Shown piece by piece: positions 19,001 to 31,900 of a DNA stretch of 44,397 bases. Both the position numbers and the translations under genes were made by a program. Location: assembly GCA_027604185.1 (NCBI GenBank), contig JADGKB010000109.1, forward strand, positions 1 to 44,397, in the 5' to 3' direction. The DNA comes from Boothiomyces macroporosus (lineage: Eukaryota; Chytridiomycota; Chytridiomycetes; Rhizophydiales; Terramycetaceae). The first letter of the stretch is position 1. Each line of letters begins with the position of its first letter. The notes below the pieces were generated by a model. It had not been told where the DNA came from. It searched no databases and saw only the letters and a list, made by a program, of their open reading frames with translations.

Positions 19001-22000
19001 CTCCTTCATCATTTTGATATAATCGTCCATATCATCCCACTCGCCCATTCCCCATGCTGCTGCTGCTGCCAAAGGTGCTATTGCTTTTTTAACTTCAGTG
19101 TTTGCAGCTCCCCACTTTTCATGTGCCAGTTGGAATAAAGACTCCCATTCACCCAAGTTGTGTAAACAGCGCATTCTACCAAGAGTAGCATCTAAAGAAT
19201 TAGGGTCTTCCAATTGCTTTTTTTCATAAGCAAGTAAACCATCTTCCCATCTTTGCAGTTTTTCATACCACGATTCTTTTAATTCAACATCTGCAATTGT
19301 TAAAACACCAATAGCTGAATCTGGTTGCTGAAGTTGATTGTTGATACTAATCAATGATTCAATTGTGTTTGGCAGTGGCTCGGTGATAAATTCAATTTCT
19401 TTGTAATGCAAAGCTTTAGCAAATGCATGGCATCTTGTGGCGTACAAGCCAAGTGTGCTAATATGAATAGGAAGTGCTTTATCATCGTGTTCCATAAATT
19501 CAGCAAGATTGAGCAATATTTGCAAAATTTCAGGAGGAATGTTTGGAGAAGTCAATGCAGTTTCAAGTGCACGAACAAGCTCGTCCTGGAACTGATCGTA
19601 CAGTTCACCCCAGCAAGACAAAAAGGCTACGTTAAATAGTTCCCTGGATAAAGTAGGATATGCACTTGCTAGAGTGGCACATGCCCGAAGTGCATGGGAC
19701 GGTGACTCTTTCAACAACTCTACACTGAATCTTCTGATCCATTCTTGCCACTCATCCTTGTTGGCTCTTTGCGATGCTTCCCAGGCTTTCTTTAGTTGAT
19801 TTTGGTTTACAGGTAGCTTCTTTGTTGATACCTCCAAATGCGAATCACCAGCCTGCTCTGCAAGTCGATCATCCTTATCATTAAATATTGCAGGAAGTGG
19901 CTCGTTTGCCAAAATTTTGGTGATTATTAATTCGTACTGTGAGTGCTGGATTTGGTTCCTATTCATTGCCTTCTTGATCGTGGTGGTGTAAACCAGGAAT
20001 TCATTTTTCATCTGATAAGCGATTCTAGCAAGTGTGTCCATACATGCTGCCCTAATTTCAATGCTAGGAGAGCTTAAAGATCGAACAATCGGATGGATTA
20101 TTCTGGAAGACTGATCGCGAATGTTAATAGTTCGAGATAGCTGCCCCAACAATTGAATAGCGGATCTCTTCAAATTGACTGGATTGTCTGGAGACTCAAA
20201 TACTTTAACGACCGCTGGAATCACTAGATGCAGGTATTCTTCAAGGTTTTGACCAAAGATAAGCAAAGCATTCAGCAGTCTCTGGGATGGTTGCTGCTTT
20301 TCGGTTGAATCATTTTCGAAAACCAACAACATTTGAGGAAGTAAAGTCGGCAAATATACTTTGAATTCGCTCTCTAGTGCAACTGCAATAGATTCCACCA
20401 ATGAAAGGGCAGTAGTTTGAATATTGGCAGACAATCCCCAGTGATCCTGAATTAAGGAAATAATGTCTGGGATATAATTTCTGATGTGTTGACGGACAAT
20501 AGTAACTAGCAATCCAAGTTGCTGAAAGTAGAATTCCAGCATTCCTTGTGGGCAAGTTTTCATCATTGAAATCAGGGATGGGATGATTTGATGGAGAAAA
20601 GGCACACATTTGAGTCCTAGAGTTTTGAAAATATACATTACAGCCGTAATGACTGCTGAATGGTGGATATTCAAGGAAGGATCCCGAAGAATTTTCATTA
20701 ATGCTCTGATTGCAACAGCTGGATAATAGTCATCGGAAGATGGTCCAACAAATAGAATATTTGACATACCATCACCAGGCTCTGATGATTCGATCTCGGA
20801 GATTGCTGCAATTTTGTGTCGGTGAGGGTCAAGTGCCCCCAAAACACCCATAACGCGCATAGTTTCTCTTCTGATTGGATGTGCTTGTTCTGTGCGCAAT
20901 ATAGTGATCAAAGTCCCGAGCAAGTTTGGATATTTAATATAAGGCTCGACAACATAGCCAGTGTTACTTGCCAAATGAGAAAGGGTTTTAAGGGCTGCTT
21001 CTCTCTTACTTGCTGAGCTTTGATCTTGCAAGGTGTCAATGATAACCTGCATCAAATCGTCCAAGTAGTTGGTCAAGTCTTGACATCCAACATGAGCTAA
21101 TTCCCCAATGGCGGCCAGTACTTTTGATGCTACTCCCGCGCTAGGATCTTTTGCTTTTGGGAGCAATACTTTGAGCACAGACTCTACGTACGGTTCGACT
21201 AGTTTTGGTGTAGAGGAAATCAATAATCCAATCAGCTTTGCAGATTCTTCACGTTGTCGACTATGTTACAAATTAGCTACCTTATTCCTGAATACTCTAG
21301 CTCTGCCAAAAGCTTAATCAAAAGCTTTCTCAAGGATGGCATAATGTAAGCTGGGTTGAAAGTTGATAAACGACCAATAATACCCATTGCAACTTCTCGG
21401 ATGCTAAACACTTCGTCGTTTAAAGCCATAAACAAAGTGCGAACATGATCAGCCTGGGCCAAATGGTGATCAAAATTCTTATCCAAAGACATTAGCACTG
21501 TTTGCCTAATTGTGGGATCTTGGTCTGATATACCAATACTAAGTAATCGTTCCAGGATGTCCGAAACAATTTGTAACGCATGGTTGTTGGTTTGGAAACA
21601 CGATGGATCCTGACCTAAAAGTTTACTTGTAGTGAGAACAGCCGACTTTCTGATAACCGGGTTATCGTCATCCAAGTAAACAATAGCACATTCTCTTACA
21701 AGTTCATGTAGCGCCAAACCTTTGAAATCAAACGCTCCAAGTGTTTGCAAAGCAAGGATTATCAATTCGTCATCTCTTCCGTCCAATTGTAAATCTTTAA
21801 CAATAAAAGAGTTGTTTAGCTGCTTTAATCTGCTTGGGGCACCTGGATGAGAAAATGGTCTTGAACATAGAATAATGGAAAGCATGTTTAGTAGCCGCTC
21901 CTGGATTGTTGAAAGTAATTGTGGAATATTAGTTGAAAGATCTACCAATGCTTTCTGCAATGACTCGGTCAATCCTCCTGCAAACATATGGTCAAGTAAT

Positions 22001-23278
22001 TCATGCATATACTTTGTAAGTGATGGTCCAACAGCAACCGCAAGCATACTAATGCATTGATACGTTGGTACTTCATTGTGGGTCCTGTTTTTTCCTTTAA
22101 TGATAAGCGACTCTTTTATATTTGAAAGGATAGAATCCAGGTAAGGAGCAATCGGAGAGCCTACTACAATAGCCACTTTTCCAATGGACATGAATGCTGA
22201 ATTAATGTAAAGTACCTGTAGACCTTTCCTTTTCCTTTTTCAGTTGAGATAATAAATAAGACATGCTGGGAGAGAGATAGTTTGAAATAAATTGTTCAGG
22301 GTTAAATTTCGCAAGATCAGGGATCATCAGCATTACAGTCTTTCGAATCAATTGTTCCCGGTGCTCCTTGTATCGCAATACAATCTCTGCGACTTCAACA
22401 TACCTCCCGTCAAAGAAACTCGACGTTTGGTTCAACATTTCTCGTAAAGCAAGCAGGGAGCCATGAATAGCATCTGAATTTGACAGCTTGAAGCCTTTTT
22501 GAATTTCATCAAATATCTTTCTGTACCATTGTCTTTTCAAACTATTTTCACGGACTTGAGATAGAGATAGAATCGCTGATAGCGCATCAGCTGCACCATC
22601 TCTGATAGCAACTTTTGGGTCTCGCAATCCAATCCACAGCAAATCCAACATTTGTGGAATATAAGGGTAAATCAAAGTCGGTGCATTAATGGTAAGTTCC
22701 GTCAAGACCAGCACTGCTGAATATCTCCGAGATTCGTTCCTGTCTCCAGTTACTTTTTTTTAAAAACCAACTACCTTGAAGCCATTCCAAGGCTCTCTTT
22801 ACTTCAAACTCTACAAACTCTGTGGTCAAAGTTGAAGCGGAGGTAGCCAAATGACCTGGATTAAAAAACAAATACCAAGAGCTTTAGCTGCCAAAATAGT
22901 GATATGCGGCTCAGCACCCGGCAGTAAACTTCGCAAGTAATTAGCGAATCTAGTCACTTTGGTGGTATTCTCTTCTCCTGAATCCAAATCAATAAGTTTA
23001 TCTTGTAAACAACAAATTACCGATCGCCAATATCCCACCGACTTTATCATTCAAATCCGGAGAGTGAACAAGTTCAAATATACGCTTGTTTATGTCATTG
23101 CTGAATTTCGTGAAATACTCTACTGAAACTTCACGCGCTGTTGAAGCTACCTGTTGTTAAGTTCAAGTACGAAATCTTTGAGTTCATTTCCTGCTCTTAT
23201 TCGAATATCTTCGTTTTTACTTCGCAGATCCTGAATAATTCGATTCGCTTCAGCCGTGTGCGAGGGAAGCGTCGACAT
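16052..23278 (-). CDS. TOR: TOR serine/threonine kinase (2341 aa, 10 introns)
   Basis: Catalytic subunit of TORC1/TORC2. Order: N-terminal HEAT repeats, FAT, FRB, PI3K-like kinase, FATC. FRB lies near residues 1820-1918 ([26 protein letters not shown]), with the rapamycin-contact Ser (about 1836) and Trp retained. The kinase has [16 protein letters not shown] (about 1989-2005), [12 protein letters not shown] (catalytic Asp about 2140) and HIDFGDCFE (about 2159). FATC ends IGWCAFW. Introns (nt): 23151-23170 (20), 23002-23020 (19), 22856-22875 (20), 22753-22774 (22), 22197-22215 (19), 21261-21280 (20), 18832-18851 (20), 18502-18521 (20), 17512-17532 (21, in-frame TAG), 16249-16268 (20). The start at 23278 ([20 protein letters not shown]) aligns with the first HEAT helices of mTOR. 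Joined exons total 2342 codons including stop. Only one TOR is in this window. Confidence 0.97.
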
Positions 23279-23532
23279 TTGGATGCAAGTCGAGTGGCAA
23301 AAAAATTAACAAGAAATTCTAGTATCAGCATCTTGAGTATCTTGATGACAGAAAGATAGTAAGTAATTCTCAGTGGTAATAAACATATAGAAATAAAACC
23401 AAGAAACCACAACCACTCTAATATGAATTATGATTGCTTAAATAGTGCGGCAGACAGAGCATCTCAGTTCCTCTAGAAGAGCAGGACAATCACCAAGAAG
23501 GGTGATCATTTTTTCCAAATCAGAAATCACAA
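23279..23532. promoter_or_regulatory. Divergent TOR/YJU2 upstream region
   Basis: These 254 bases separate the start codons of TOR (minus) and YJU2 (plus) and must hold both promoters. I see no clear TATA box or repeated motif. Confidence 0.4.
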
Positions 23533-24345
23533 ATGGCAGAAAGAAAAGTTTTGAACAAATATATCCCACCTTCATACAACCCTAATGTACAGCTCCGTTC
23601 CGGTGGTAGTAGAAGGGCCAAGGTACGTTTAATGGCACCTTTTTCTATGCAGTGCAACACTTGTGGAGAGTATATTTACAAGGGAAAGAAATTTAATGCC
23701 AAAAAGGAAAAAGCCCTTGGGGAAGATTACCTTGGAATTATCATCTACAGATTCAAAATCGCCTGTCCTTGCTGTGCAGCAGAAATCACATTCAAAACCG
23801 ACCCCAAAAACACCGACTATGTCGCCGAAAGAGGAGCACAGCGTAACTTTGAACCATGGAGAGACGAGACAAGATCGCACCAGGAAGTAAAAGCAGACAA
23901 ATTAAAAGAAGAAGAAGATAATCCAATGAAAGCCTTGGAAAACCGCACAATTGAATCAAAACGAGAAATGGACATTCTTGATGCTTTAGATGAAATCAGA
24001 ACTAAAAATGCAAGGATAGACAGAGCTGATGTGGACGAAGCGTTGAATAGAATCCATGAAAAAGAGACACCTGAAGAAATTGAAGAAAAAGACTTTGACA
24101 AGGAGGATGAAGAATTAGCTAGGCAAGTTTTCCATGATTTGGATGGAGAAAAAGTACGCAGATTGGTCGACGAGCCATTCAAAGAGTTTAAGAAGCCTGA
24201 GCCAGTAGTAAAGGAAATGAAACCAACCGATCTTGGTATTAAAAAGAAGCAAGCATCAGAGTCGATACTGGGAATCAAAAGAAAAGCGCCGTCAGAAAAA
24301 CCAGTGAAATCTCTGGTTGTGGATTACGGTTCTGATTCTGATTAA
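23533..24345 (+). CDS. YJU2: Splicing factor YJU2/CCDC94 (270 aa)
   Basis: Yju2 joins the activated spliceosome near the branch site and promotes the first splicing step. The N-terminus MAERKVLNKYIPPSYNPN is diagnostic. VRLMAPFSMQCNTCGEYIYK and FKIACPCCAAEITFKTDP supply the four Cys of the zinc site, followed by NTDYVAERGAQRNFEPW. A charged helical region contains NPMKALENRT. The tail is lysine-rich and ends VVDYGSDSD, an acidic end. Single exon. The linker between the start motif and VRLMAPF (residues 17-31) is short and Arg/Ser/Gly rich. The role in splicing is notable here because nearly every multi-exon gene in the window has 19-22-nt introns. Stop lies 20 bases from that of the convergent neighbour. 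Confidence 0.95.
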   Translation: MAERKVLNKYIPPSYNPNVQLRSGGSRRAKVRLMAPFSMQCNTCGEYIYKGKKFNAKKEKALGEDYLGIIIYRFKIACPCCAAEITFKTDPKNTDYVAERGAQRNFEPWRDETRSHQEVKADKLKEEEDNPMKALENRTIESKREMDILDALDEIRTKNARIDRADVDEALNRIHEKETPEEIEEKDFDKEDEELARQVFHDLDGEKVRRLVDEPFKEFKKPEPVVKEMKPTDLGIKKKQASESILGIKRKAPSEKPVKSLVVDYGSDSD

Positions 24346-24365
24346 TAAAGTATTTATGAGATGTT

Positions 24366-25624
24366 TTATTTTGTTTTTTGTTGCAACAAGTCAATTCTTC
24401 CAACTACTTCCATTCCACCTTCACTGCCTTCATCTTCAAATAGTACATTGTCTCCCTTCATCAACCTAACTTTGACTTTGACATCAATTGATTCTTCTAC
24501 TAAAGGAACCATACCAGATCGATCAGCTGCCGGGCCAGGAAGCGGGACTCCTGTTCCAAGTATCCTTTCCGTGGTAACAAACAACTCCAACTCTCCTTGA
24601 ACAACTTGCAGTTCCATAATTTGCTTATCAGTAAATGTAAACTCTAGTTTTTTGATCTTGCCAAATTTGTACAGCGACAGATTGAAGGTTTGTTTGGTTT
24701 TAGAATCGTAAAGGATAATCAAAAAACCAGAGAAACTAAATTTGGATACAATCTTGTCACCATAAGGCAGCATTGAAACTAGTTTACTGGCAATGCCGCA
24801 GTCGCTTAGCATTGGAACGTTTGCGACTGACACTAGTAAGCAGGAGCCTTTGGATTGTTTAAAACAGTTTGTATGAACCCAAATCCAACTCTTTGGAAAG
24901 TTGAATCCGTGATCTTTTTCAATATAGCCTTCCCCATCCAAGACAACACCATCTGTTTCACCATCGTGGATGAAGTCTACTTTTCCATTGAGTGTGTGGT
25001 GTAGAGATACTATCCCATGATAGCATTCTAAAAGTGGAAGATACCCGAATGGTCCCATCACTGAAGGAACTAGAGAACTGGTGGGAAACCTAACACTGTT
25101 TTCAAAGGTACATTCGCCCTTGACAGCGTAATGAACCCTTTCGTATTTTACTTGATCGATATTCAAATCTGGAAACAAAATCTTTCTTTCAGAAACTACT
25201 TTTTCCAAAAACAATGTTTCTTCGTGTGTAGTTGGAAACTTTAAATCCTTTGGATCCAAATCCACTTTAAATCCGGATTCAGTAAATTCGCTGTTTCTTA
25301 CTTTAATCCTGTACCCAAATTCTTTTTTGTTTTCATACTCCAATTCTTCAGGTGGATAGGTATAGTACAAACATTGAGTAGTTTGGGGGTTGCGGAATGC
25401 CATGATGAATGCATGAGGTACTGTCACTGATTTTAATTCTGATTCTTGATTGGCGTATGGAAGGAATATTCCAACAATGAATATCAAGGATCTAGATTAG
25501 GCTTGGGATACCCTTTGGAATGGGTTTGCTTGTAGTACCAGCCTTCAAAATACGGGCCAGAGACTTTGTTTCCGTGGTATTGCTCTGAATGGTGAACTAG
25601 TCGCAAATTGTTCAATGCAAGCAT
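24366..25624 (-). CDS. Tocopherol-cyclase-like protein (412 aa, 1 intron)
   Basis: Exon 1 encodes MLALNNLRLVHHSEQYHGNK, then GPYFEGWYYKQTH. After a 20-nt intron (25492-25511, CTAAT branch site) the frame continues SLIFIVGIFLPYANQ. YHGNKVSGPYFEGWYYK near the N-terminus and GEGYIEKDHGFNFPKSWIWV in the middle are hallmarks of the tocopherol cyclase-like family (pfam14249). Plant members close the chromanol ring of vitamin E. Fungi are not known to make tocopherol, so the true substrate (a lipid or isoprenoid) is unknown. No signal peptide or membrane helix is evident. It is divergent from TRA1, with a CCAAT-rich spacer between, and convergent with YJU2. Confidence 0.85.
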
Positions 25625-25911
25625 TTTTGGAGGCAAAGTGTAATTTTCCGCTTAACAGTTGGGGTGTGAGATTGTACCAAGTAGCACTAGCAACCTTTTC
25701 AAATATAATAATCCAGATCTAGTTTATTTTATACAACTTTGCACGAGATTACAGTCATATATAGTGCTTCAAGGATTTTAGCGAGCTGTGATTGGTCAGA
25801 ATATTAGACTGACCAATCAAATCAAAGTATTCCAATTCTAGCCAATCAAATCATTTGAGATCACGTGATTTTGAGTTGTTGGGGAGTTGAACATTTTTTG
25901 AACTTTACAAA
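25625..25911. promoter_or_regulatory. Bidirectional promoter of the tocopherol-cyclase-like gene and TRA1: CCAAT inverted repeat and E-box
   Basis: A perfect 11-bp inverted repeat (TGATTGGTCAG at 25789-25799, CTGACCAATCA at 25809-25819, 9-base spacer) places two CCAAT boxes head to head. A further CCAATCA is at 25842-25848. ATCACGTGAT at 25860-25869, a palindromic E-box, lies 43 bases before the TRA1 ATG. CCAAT is the site of the Hap/NF-Y complex and CACGTG of bHLH factors such as Cbf1. Their use here is inferred. Confidence 0.6.
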
Positions 25912-28900
25912 ATGGTAATTAGAGATCTAACAAAAGTCAAACATATCCAACTTTCGCATCTACAGCCAGCGATTAGCAGATCGTACAGTAGATAATGTAC
26001 AGAAAATTTCTATCATAACAGAACTGCGTGATTCAATTGAGATTGTTCACACTGTAGAATATCCAGCATTCCTGGAGCTGATACTACCTGTATTCACACT
26101 ATTATTACAAACAGTGCCTCCTCAAGGTCCGTTTAACTAATCTAGATTTCGCTGAAACGAATGAACACAAAATCAGAAACATGATCTTGGAGATAATGCA
26201 TAGATTCCCCCACAATGAAGCCCTACGAAAATATTCACATGACTTGATGTCAACGTTGATGCAATTATTATTAGTGGATAATGAAGAAAATGGAGTTTTG
26301 TGTTTAAAGATTATTGTGGATTTGCACAAGAATTACACTTCGCTAATGGAAGACCAAGTTCAGCCATTTCTCAACCTTGTAAGAGATTTGTATTGCAACA
26401 TGGAACAAAGCGTTGCAAATGCGTTTTCTCAGGAGCAAAAAGCGATTCCAAAAAGCATGAGTTCGTTCAAAGTGTTGACGGAATGTCCAATTATTGTTGC
26501 GCTATTGTTTCAACTTCATCGCTCATTTGTTGGGAATAACGTAATACTCGCTAATCCAGGTTCCAATGTTTGTAGACCCAATCATTAAAGTTTTACTTTT
26601 ACAACCACCACAGCAACAGATGGAGCATATGAATGCAGCAAACAATGGTATATTATGATAACCGTAGGAACAATATTTTTAGGAATGTCTCCAAGTATCA
26701 AAAATCCCACGTTATACTCAGAGTACAAATCGCTCCAAGTGAAGACAGTTTCGTTTTTGGCATATATCATTCGATCTTTTATTCCGATTCTAAAACCATA
26801 CCAAGATCAAATAGCGGAAGGGGTGATTACTTTGATGAAAGACTGTCCTGGTGACTCTTCTACTACAAGAAAAGAGCTGTTGTCAGCAACTAGGCATTTG
26901 TGGTTTACCGAGTTTAGAAATTCATTTGTTCCTTATATAGATATCTTGCTTAATGACGATGTGTTAATCGGAACAGGTGTAACATGCAAAGAAACATTGA
27001 GACCAATTGCATATTCAGTTTTAATGGATTTAATCCACCATGTCAGATCACAAATTTCACTTGCACAAATATCCAAAATCATTACGATATTCTCCAGAAA
27101 CTTACAAGATGTTGCAATTCAACCGCAAATTCAAACCATGTGTGCCAAGCTTTTATTGTCTTTAGTTGAAAACATTTCAGTGTCACCCAACCGCGTGGAA
27201 GGTAATTCCTTATTGATGTAGCCCGCCCCTTGTTTGTTAGAATATTGGATGCCTTGGGTACCCGTCTAACTTCATTGCGCGATACATTCCCAACAGTGCT
27301 TGTTCTCCACAACAAAAAGAACTCTACAACAGAACAAGAAAAGTTTGGAGATTTGCAAGAGTTGACGAGTTTTATTGATGTTGGATTGGTTCAACCTATA
27401 CGAATTACCCAACAGCCGTTAGAGTCGACCAACGAACTTTTAAAAGAAATGCGAACTCAGTTTAAAACGGTTTTGCTTGGAATCAAAGTAATTTATACTA
27501 ATCTAGACCACTCTATTCTCTCTTAGAACTTTTGAATCGCAAGATCCTTCTCAAAGAACCCATTTACTGTTCTGCCAGGAAAACGATATTTTGATCAAAA
27601 TATTCAAAGATGGACTTGATTGCTTTGAATATTGTTTCGTGGAGAGTGGGGTTGATAAGACAACTGCCTTGAAGGATGACAAGGAGGTTGTAGAGGCATT
27701 TGCATCTATTTATACATACGTGGATCCTGCAACTTTCCAAGAAGTATGTACAAAGCATATCGAATACCTATTTGAAAAGACAATCTCGAATCATTTTATT
27801 TTAGCTATCCCACAATACTTTTTGTGCAACAATTCGGTATCATCCAACTTTGCGGGTCCTTTACTTCGATTCCTGATGGACAAATTCTCTGATATTGGTG
27901 GACCAGATACAATTAAAGCAAACGTTATGCTGCGACTGTTCAAGCTTCTGTTTATGGCAGTCTCACTTTTCCCTGAACAAAATGAAAAGGTGCTGCAGCC
28001 CCATTTGGCAAATATTATCATGTCTAGCTTGAAGGTGTCCTCCAAAGCGCAAGAACCACTAAACTATTTCTTACTGCTTCGCGGGCTGTTTAGATCCATT
28101 GGTGGTGGAAAGTTTGAATTGCTCTACCAGGAGGTTTTGCCATTGTTGCAGGTACTGCTTGAAAGCTTAAACTCGCTACTCCAAGCTGCTCATAAACCCC
28201 AGATGAAGGAATTGTTTGTTGAATTATGTCTAACCGTACCTGTCAGACTATCAGTATTACTTCCACACTTATCATACCTGATGAAGCCACTTGTCATTGC
28301 ATTACATGGAGGGCCGGACCTAGTCAGTCAAAGTTTGCGTACGTTGGAATTGTGTATTGATAACTTGAACCATGAATTCCTCGAACCAATATTTGCTCCA
28401 ATCAAGGAAGAATTGATGGCTGCATTGTGGAAGCATTTGAAACCAGTCCCGTATAACCAAGTACACGCTCATACAACTCTTCGAATTTTGGGGAAATTTG
28501 GTGGAAGAAACAGAAAAATTATTCGTGATCAGTCCACTTTGTCTCTAAAAGAAGTATATCCCGATGCACTCGGATTGAATTTTGCACTTTCTGGTACAAA
28601 CAATATCCAAGAGATTGACCTCGGCGAAACCCTCTCGTATGCTCATAAACAGTTGGTCAACAGCACCCAAAAGTTCCACATTGAAAAAGCATTTACCTTT
28701 GTCAAATCGTGCATGCCGCTGTACTTTGATTTGGAGTACCAACCAATCTATCTCAACCCTACTATCTCAAACCTGATCGAGACATTCAAAAGTGCTGATT
28801 TGACTAAAATCTCTGATCAGCCTGAATTTGTTGAAGGCGCCTCGCTGAACAGATCTCGTACCGACGCACTAGAAAAATCGTTTACTAAATGGATCTGTAC

Positions 28901-31900
28901 AGTTATTGTTGCTTCAACGATTCCAGACACACAAGAGGAAGCCTGGCAGATTCTTGAACATTTAAGCAGACACTTTTCTATTTTGGCAATAGAAGAGACA
29001 ATCCACACACCAAGAATCACTTCATCACGAAATGTTGCTGACACTCTTGTCACTTATGCCACTTCCAAGTTGAATGGGTTCCTGCGTGCAATTTTGAACT
29101 CTTTATCCGACGAAAAGGTTGCAACTAGAGAATCTGCAGAAAAGCTGTTGATATTCTTTTACAACACTTGCAAGTCTCTTGTTGGTCCAGATGTAAAAAA
29201 GATTGCGTGTTTCCAGGTGATTGCTTTATGGTTTGCTTCCCATTGCTACCAGCTTGAATGGTTCAAAAAAACTGGTGGGTGTATTGGTCTTTCAATTATA
29301 TGTTCAAAGCTTGATTTTGACGCTGATTGGATGGTGGAACATGAAATCGAGTTTGTTCAAGCTCTTTTGTATGTATTGAAAGATGTATCTGCGGATGTAT
29401 CTTACTTTAATATTTCGAATGCAACTGATACACTATACCATATCTTGCGGGTATGTAACCAAAATGATCAGTCTCACAAATTTAACTCGCTGATTTCTGT
29501 CTTGATTTCCGAATTGTCAAATTCTAATTTAGCAGTAAGAAAAACGGTGCAGACCTCCTTGGGATTGTTGGCAGAGCTAACCGGCAAAAGTGTCACTGAC
29601 ATTTTGATGCCAGTTAAAGATCGATTGTTGTATCCAATATTCGCCAAACCACTTCGAGCTTTAACTTTTGCATTACAAATGGGATACATTGATGCAATCA
29701 CCTATTGTTTATCTCTTCAACCACCTTTGGTATCTTTCACGGATGAATTGGGAAGATTATTACATGAAGCACTCGCTCTTGCTGAAGCGGAAGATCAAGC
29801 TTTGTCCAACAAGGATAATCAATACAAGACCGCTACCTCTGCAAATAATTTGCGCGTCGAATGCATAAAACTGCTATCTGCAGTGATGGCCTGTCCGGAT
29901 ATGCTGTCACCTAAACATACTGCCACAAGAAATCGTATTATTCAGCTGTTCTTTAAATGTTTGTATTCCAAAAGCCCCGAGGTTATCCAGATTTCGTATA
30001 TTGGACTTAAAGAAGTATTGGCAAATCAGCAAAGACTTCCAAAAGACTTGTTACAGGCTGGGCTGAAACCAATTTTGGTTAATCTATCGGATTACAAAAA
30101 ATTGACAGTTCCTGGGCTTGAGGGGCTATCGCGCTTGTTGGAATTGTTGACAAACTACTTTAGAGTGGAAATTGGAAGAAGATTGTTGGACCATATTAAA
30201 AACTGGGCTGATCCGCAGAAACTCAAAGATGCAAGCGGTAGACCGCTGATGGATATCGAAGACATTTCAATAATTGCTGCTATAGTTGATATTTTCCATT
30301 TGTTACCACCAGCGGCAAATTGCTTTATGGATGAACTGGTTACCCAAGTGATTGAATTGGAATCCCAACTTCATCGTTCAACTTCGAGCCCATTCCGTCC
30401 ACCTTTATGTCGTTACCTCAACAAGTATTCCTCTGAAGCTTTGGAATATTTCCTAGGAAGATCCGGTAGCGCTCTGCATATGAATCTATATATTTCTTTG
30501 CTAAAGTATGGTACTGCCGATGAACTTTTAAATGTCACTTTGGCAAACCCAACAAAGATACAGTCCACATTCTTTACAGAAACCAATGGCGTTTATGACC
30601 CTAACCTATATATTTATGGTGTTTTACTAATCAAGACTTTATCGGACGCACAAAGTGACTGGATCGTCAATAATCGTCAGCTGCTTGATTTGGTAGTACG
30701 TTTATGGAAGTCAAAAATCAATATTGGAGACGCACATTTACAGCTCAATCATCCTTCGATTCTTGTTCTGGAACTGATTATCCACTATTGTACTAATAAC
30801 GTGGAAGAGATTGCACTTTTGTTTGACTTGATGGATGGATTTTTGGACGACGATATTCTAGATACAAACTTTCTACGGCAATTCATTTTCAAACTTGGCA
30901 CGGAATCTAATAGTGCCAGGATTAAAGGAATATTTTCCTTCTTTTTGCAGTACTATGTCCAACCGTCAATCACAATACGTCAAAAATCAACGACATTACG
31001 GTACTTGGTTATTCCAATGCTAATGATCCAAAAGAATGAATGTGACACGGTATACGATTCAAGTTTGATTGAAAACATTATGGTGAACATGTGGAGTCCA
31101 GCTATCCAAGAAGGGCCAGCAGGTGAAGTGGATGCACTTAGGGTTGCGCTTTTGCAATTAACCACCCTATTATTATATCAAGTCCCAGAGATCACTGGAG
31201 ATTACCGCAAAGAAGTGATTGTAAATATGTATTAATGCTAGAAATTTGCTTGGGGGCATTTAAAAATGGAAGATGTAACTGTAAAAGAATCCGCATATGT
31301 CCTGTTGTGCAGATTCATTAAGGAATTTGACACTCCCTCCAAGATTGTTATACAGACCTATGTTGCTCAACTTCGTGCACATCAACTGGAAGGAAGGTCG
31401 ATGGTAAAGCAAGCATTGGATAGCATCATCCCTGTCCTTCCAACAAGGTCGGGAATGAACGCTGCCGAAAACTCTACCGTACCGCTGTGGGTTCAGTGGA
31501 TCCGCAAAATTATCATTGAAGATGGCCACTCGGTTTCGCAGTTGGTTTCAGTTTACCAATTGATTATTAGAAACTCTGATTCCTTCTTCCCTTGCCGAGA
31601 ACATGTGATGCCCCAAATTGTATCGTCTTTGGCTAGATTAGGGTTGTCTGGCAACAGCACTGCCGAAACCAGATTGCTCAGTGTTGATTTGGCATCGCTA
31701 ATAGTCAAATGGGAAAGACAGGCTCAAGCTGCCCCAACGGAAGATGAAATGGCAGTTGATCAGCCAGAGTCCACGAAAACTGCTTCAAACGTACAAGAGC
31801 TAATTATAGCCTTCTTGATTCGATTCTGTTTGGCATTAACTGATCCTCAAAATAGTAAGCCTCTTTTCCCAAAAGCTCTCGAAAATTTGGAAAACTGTTT

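Noticed and set aside
26655..26686. Alternative TRA1 intron 26664-26682
   Set aside because: The exon before it would run into TGA; the 26648-26667 intron restores the frame.
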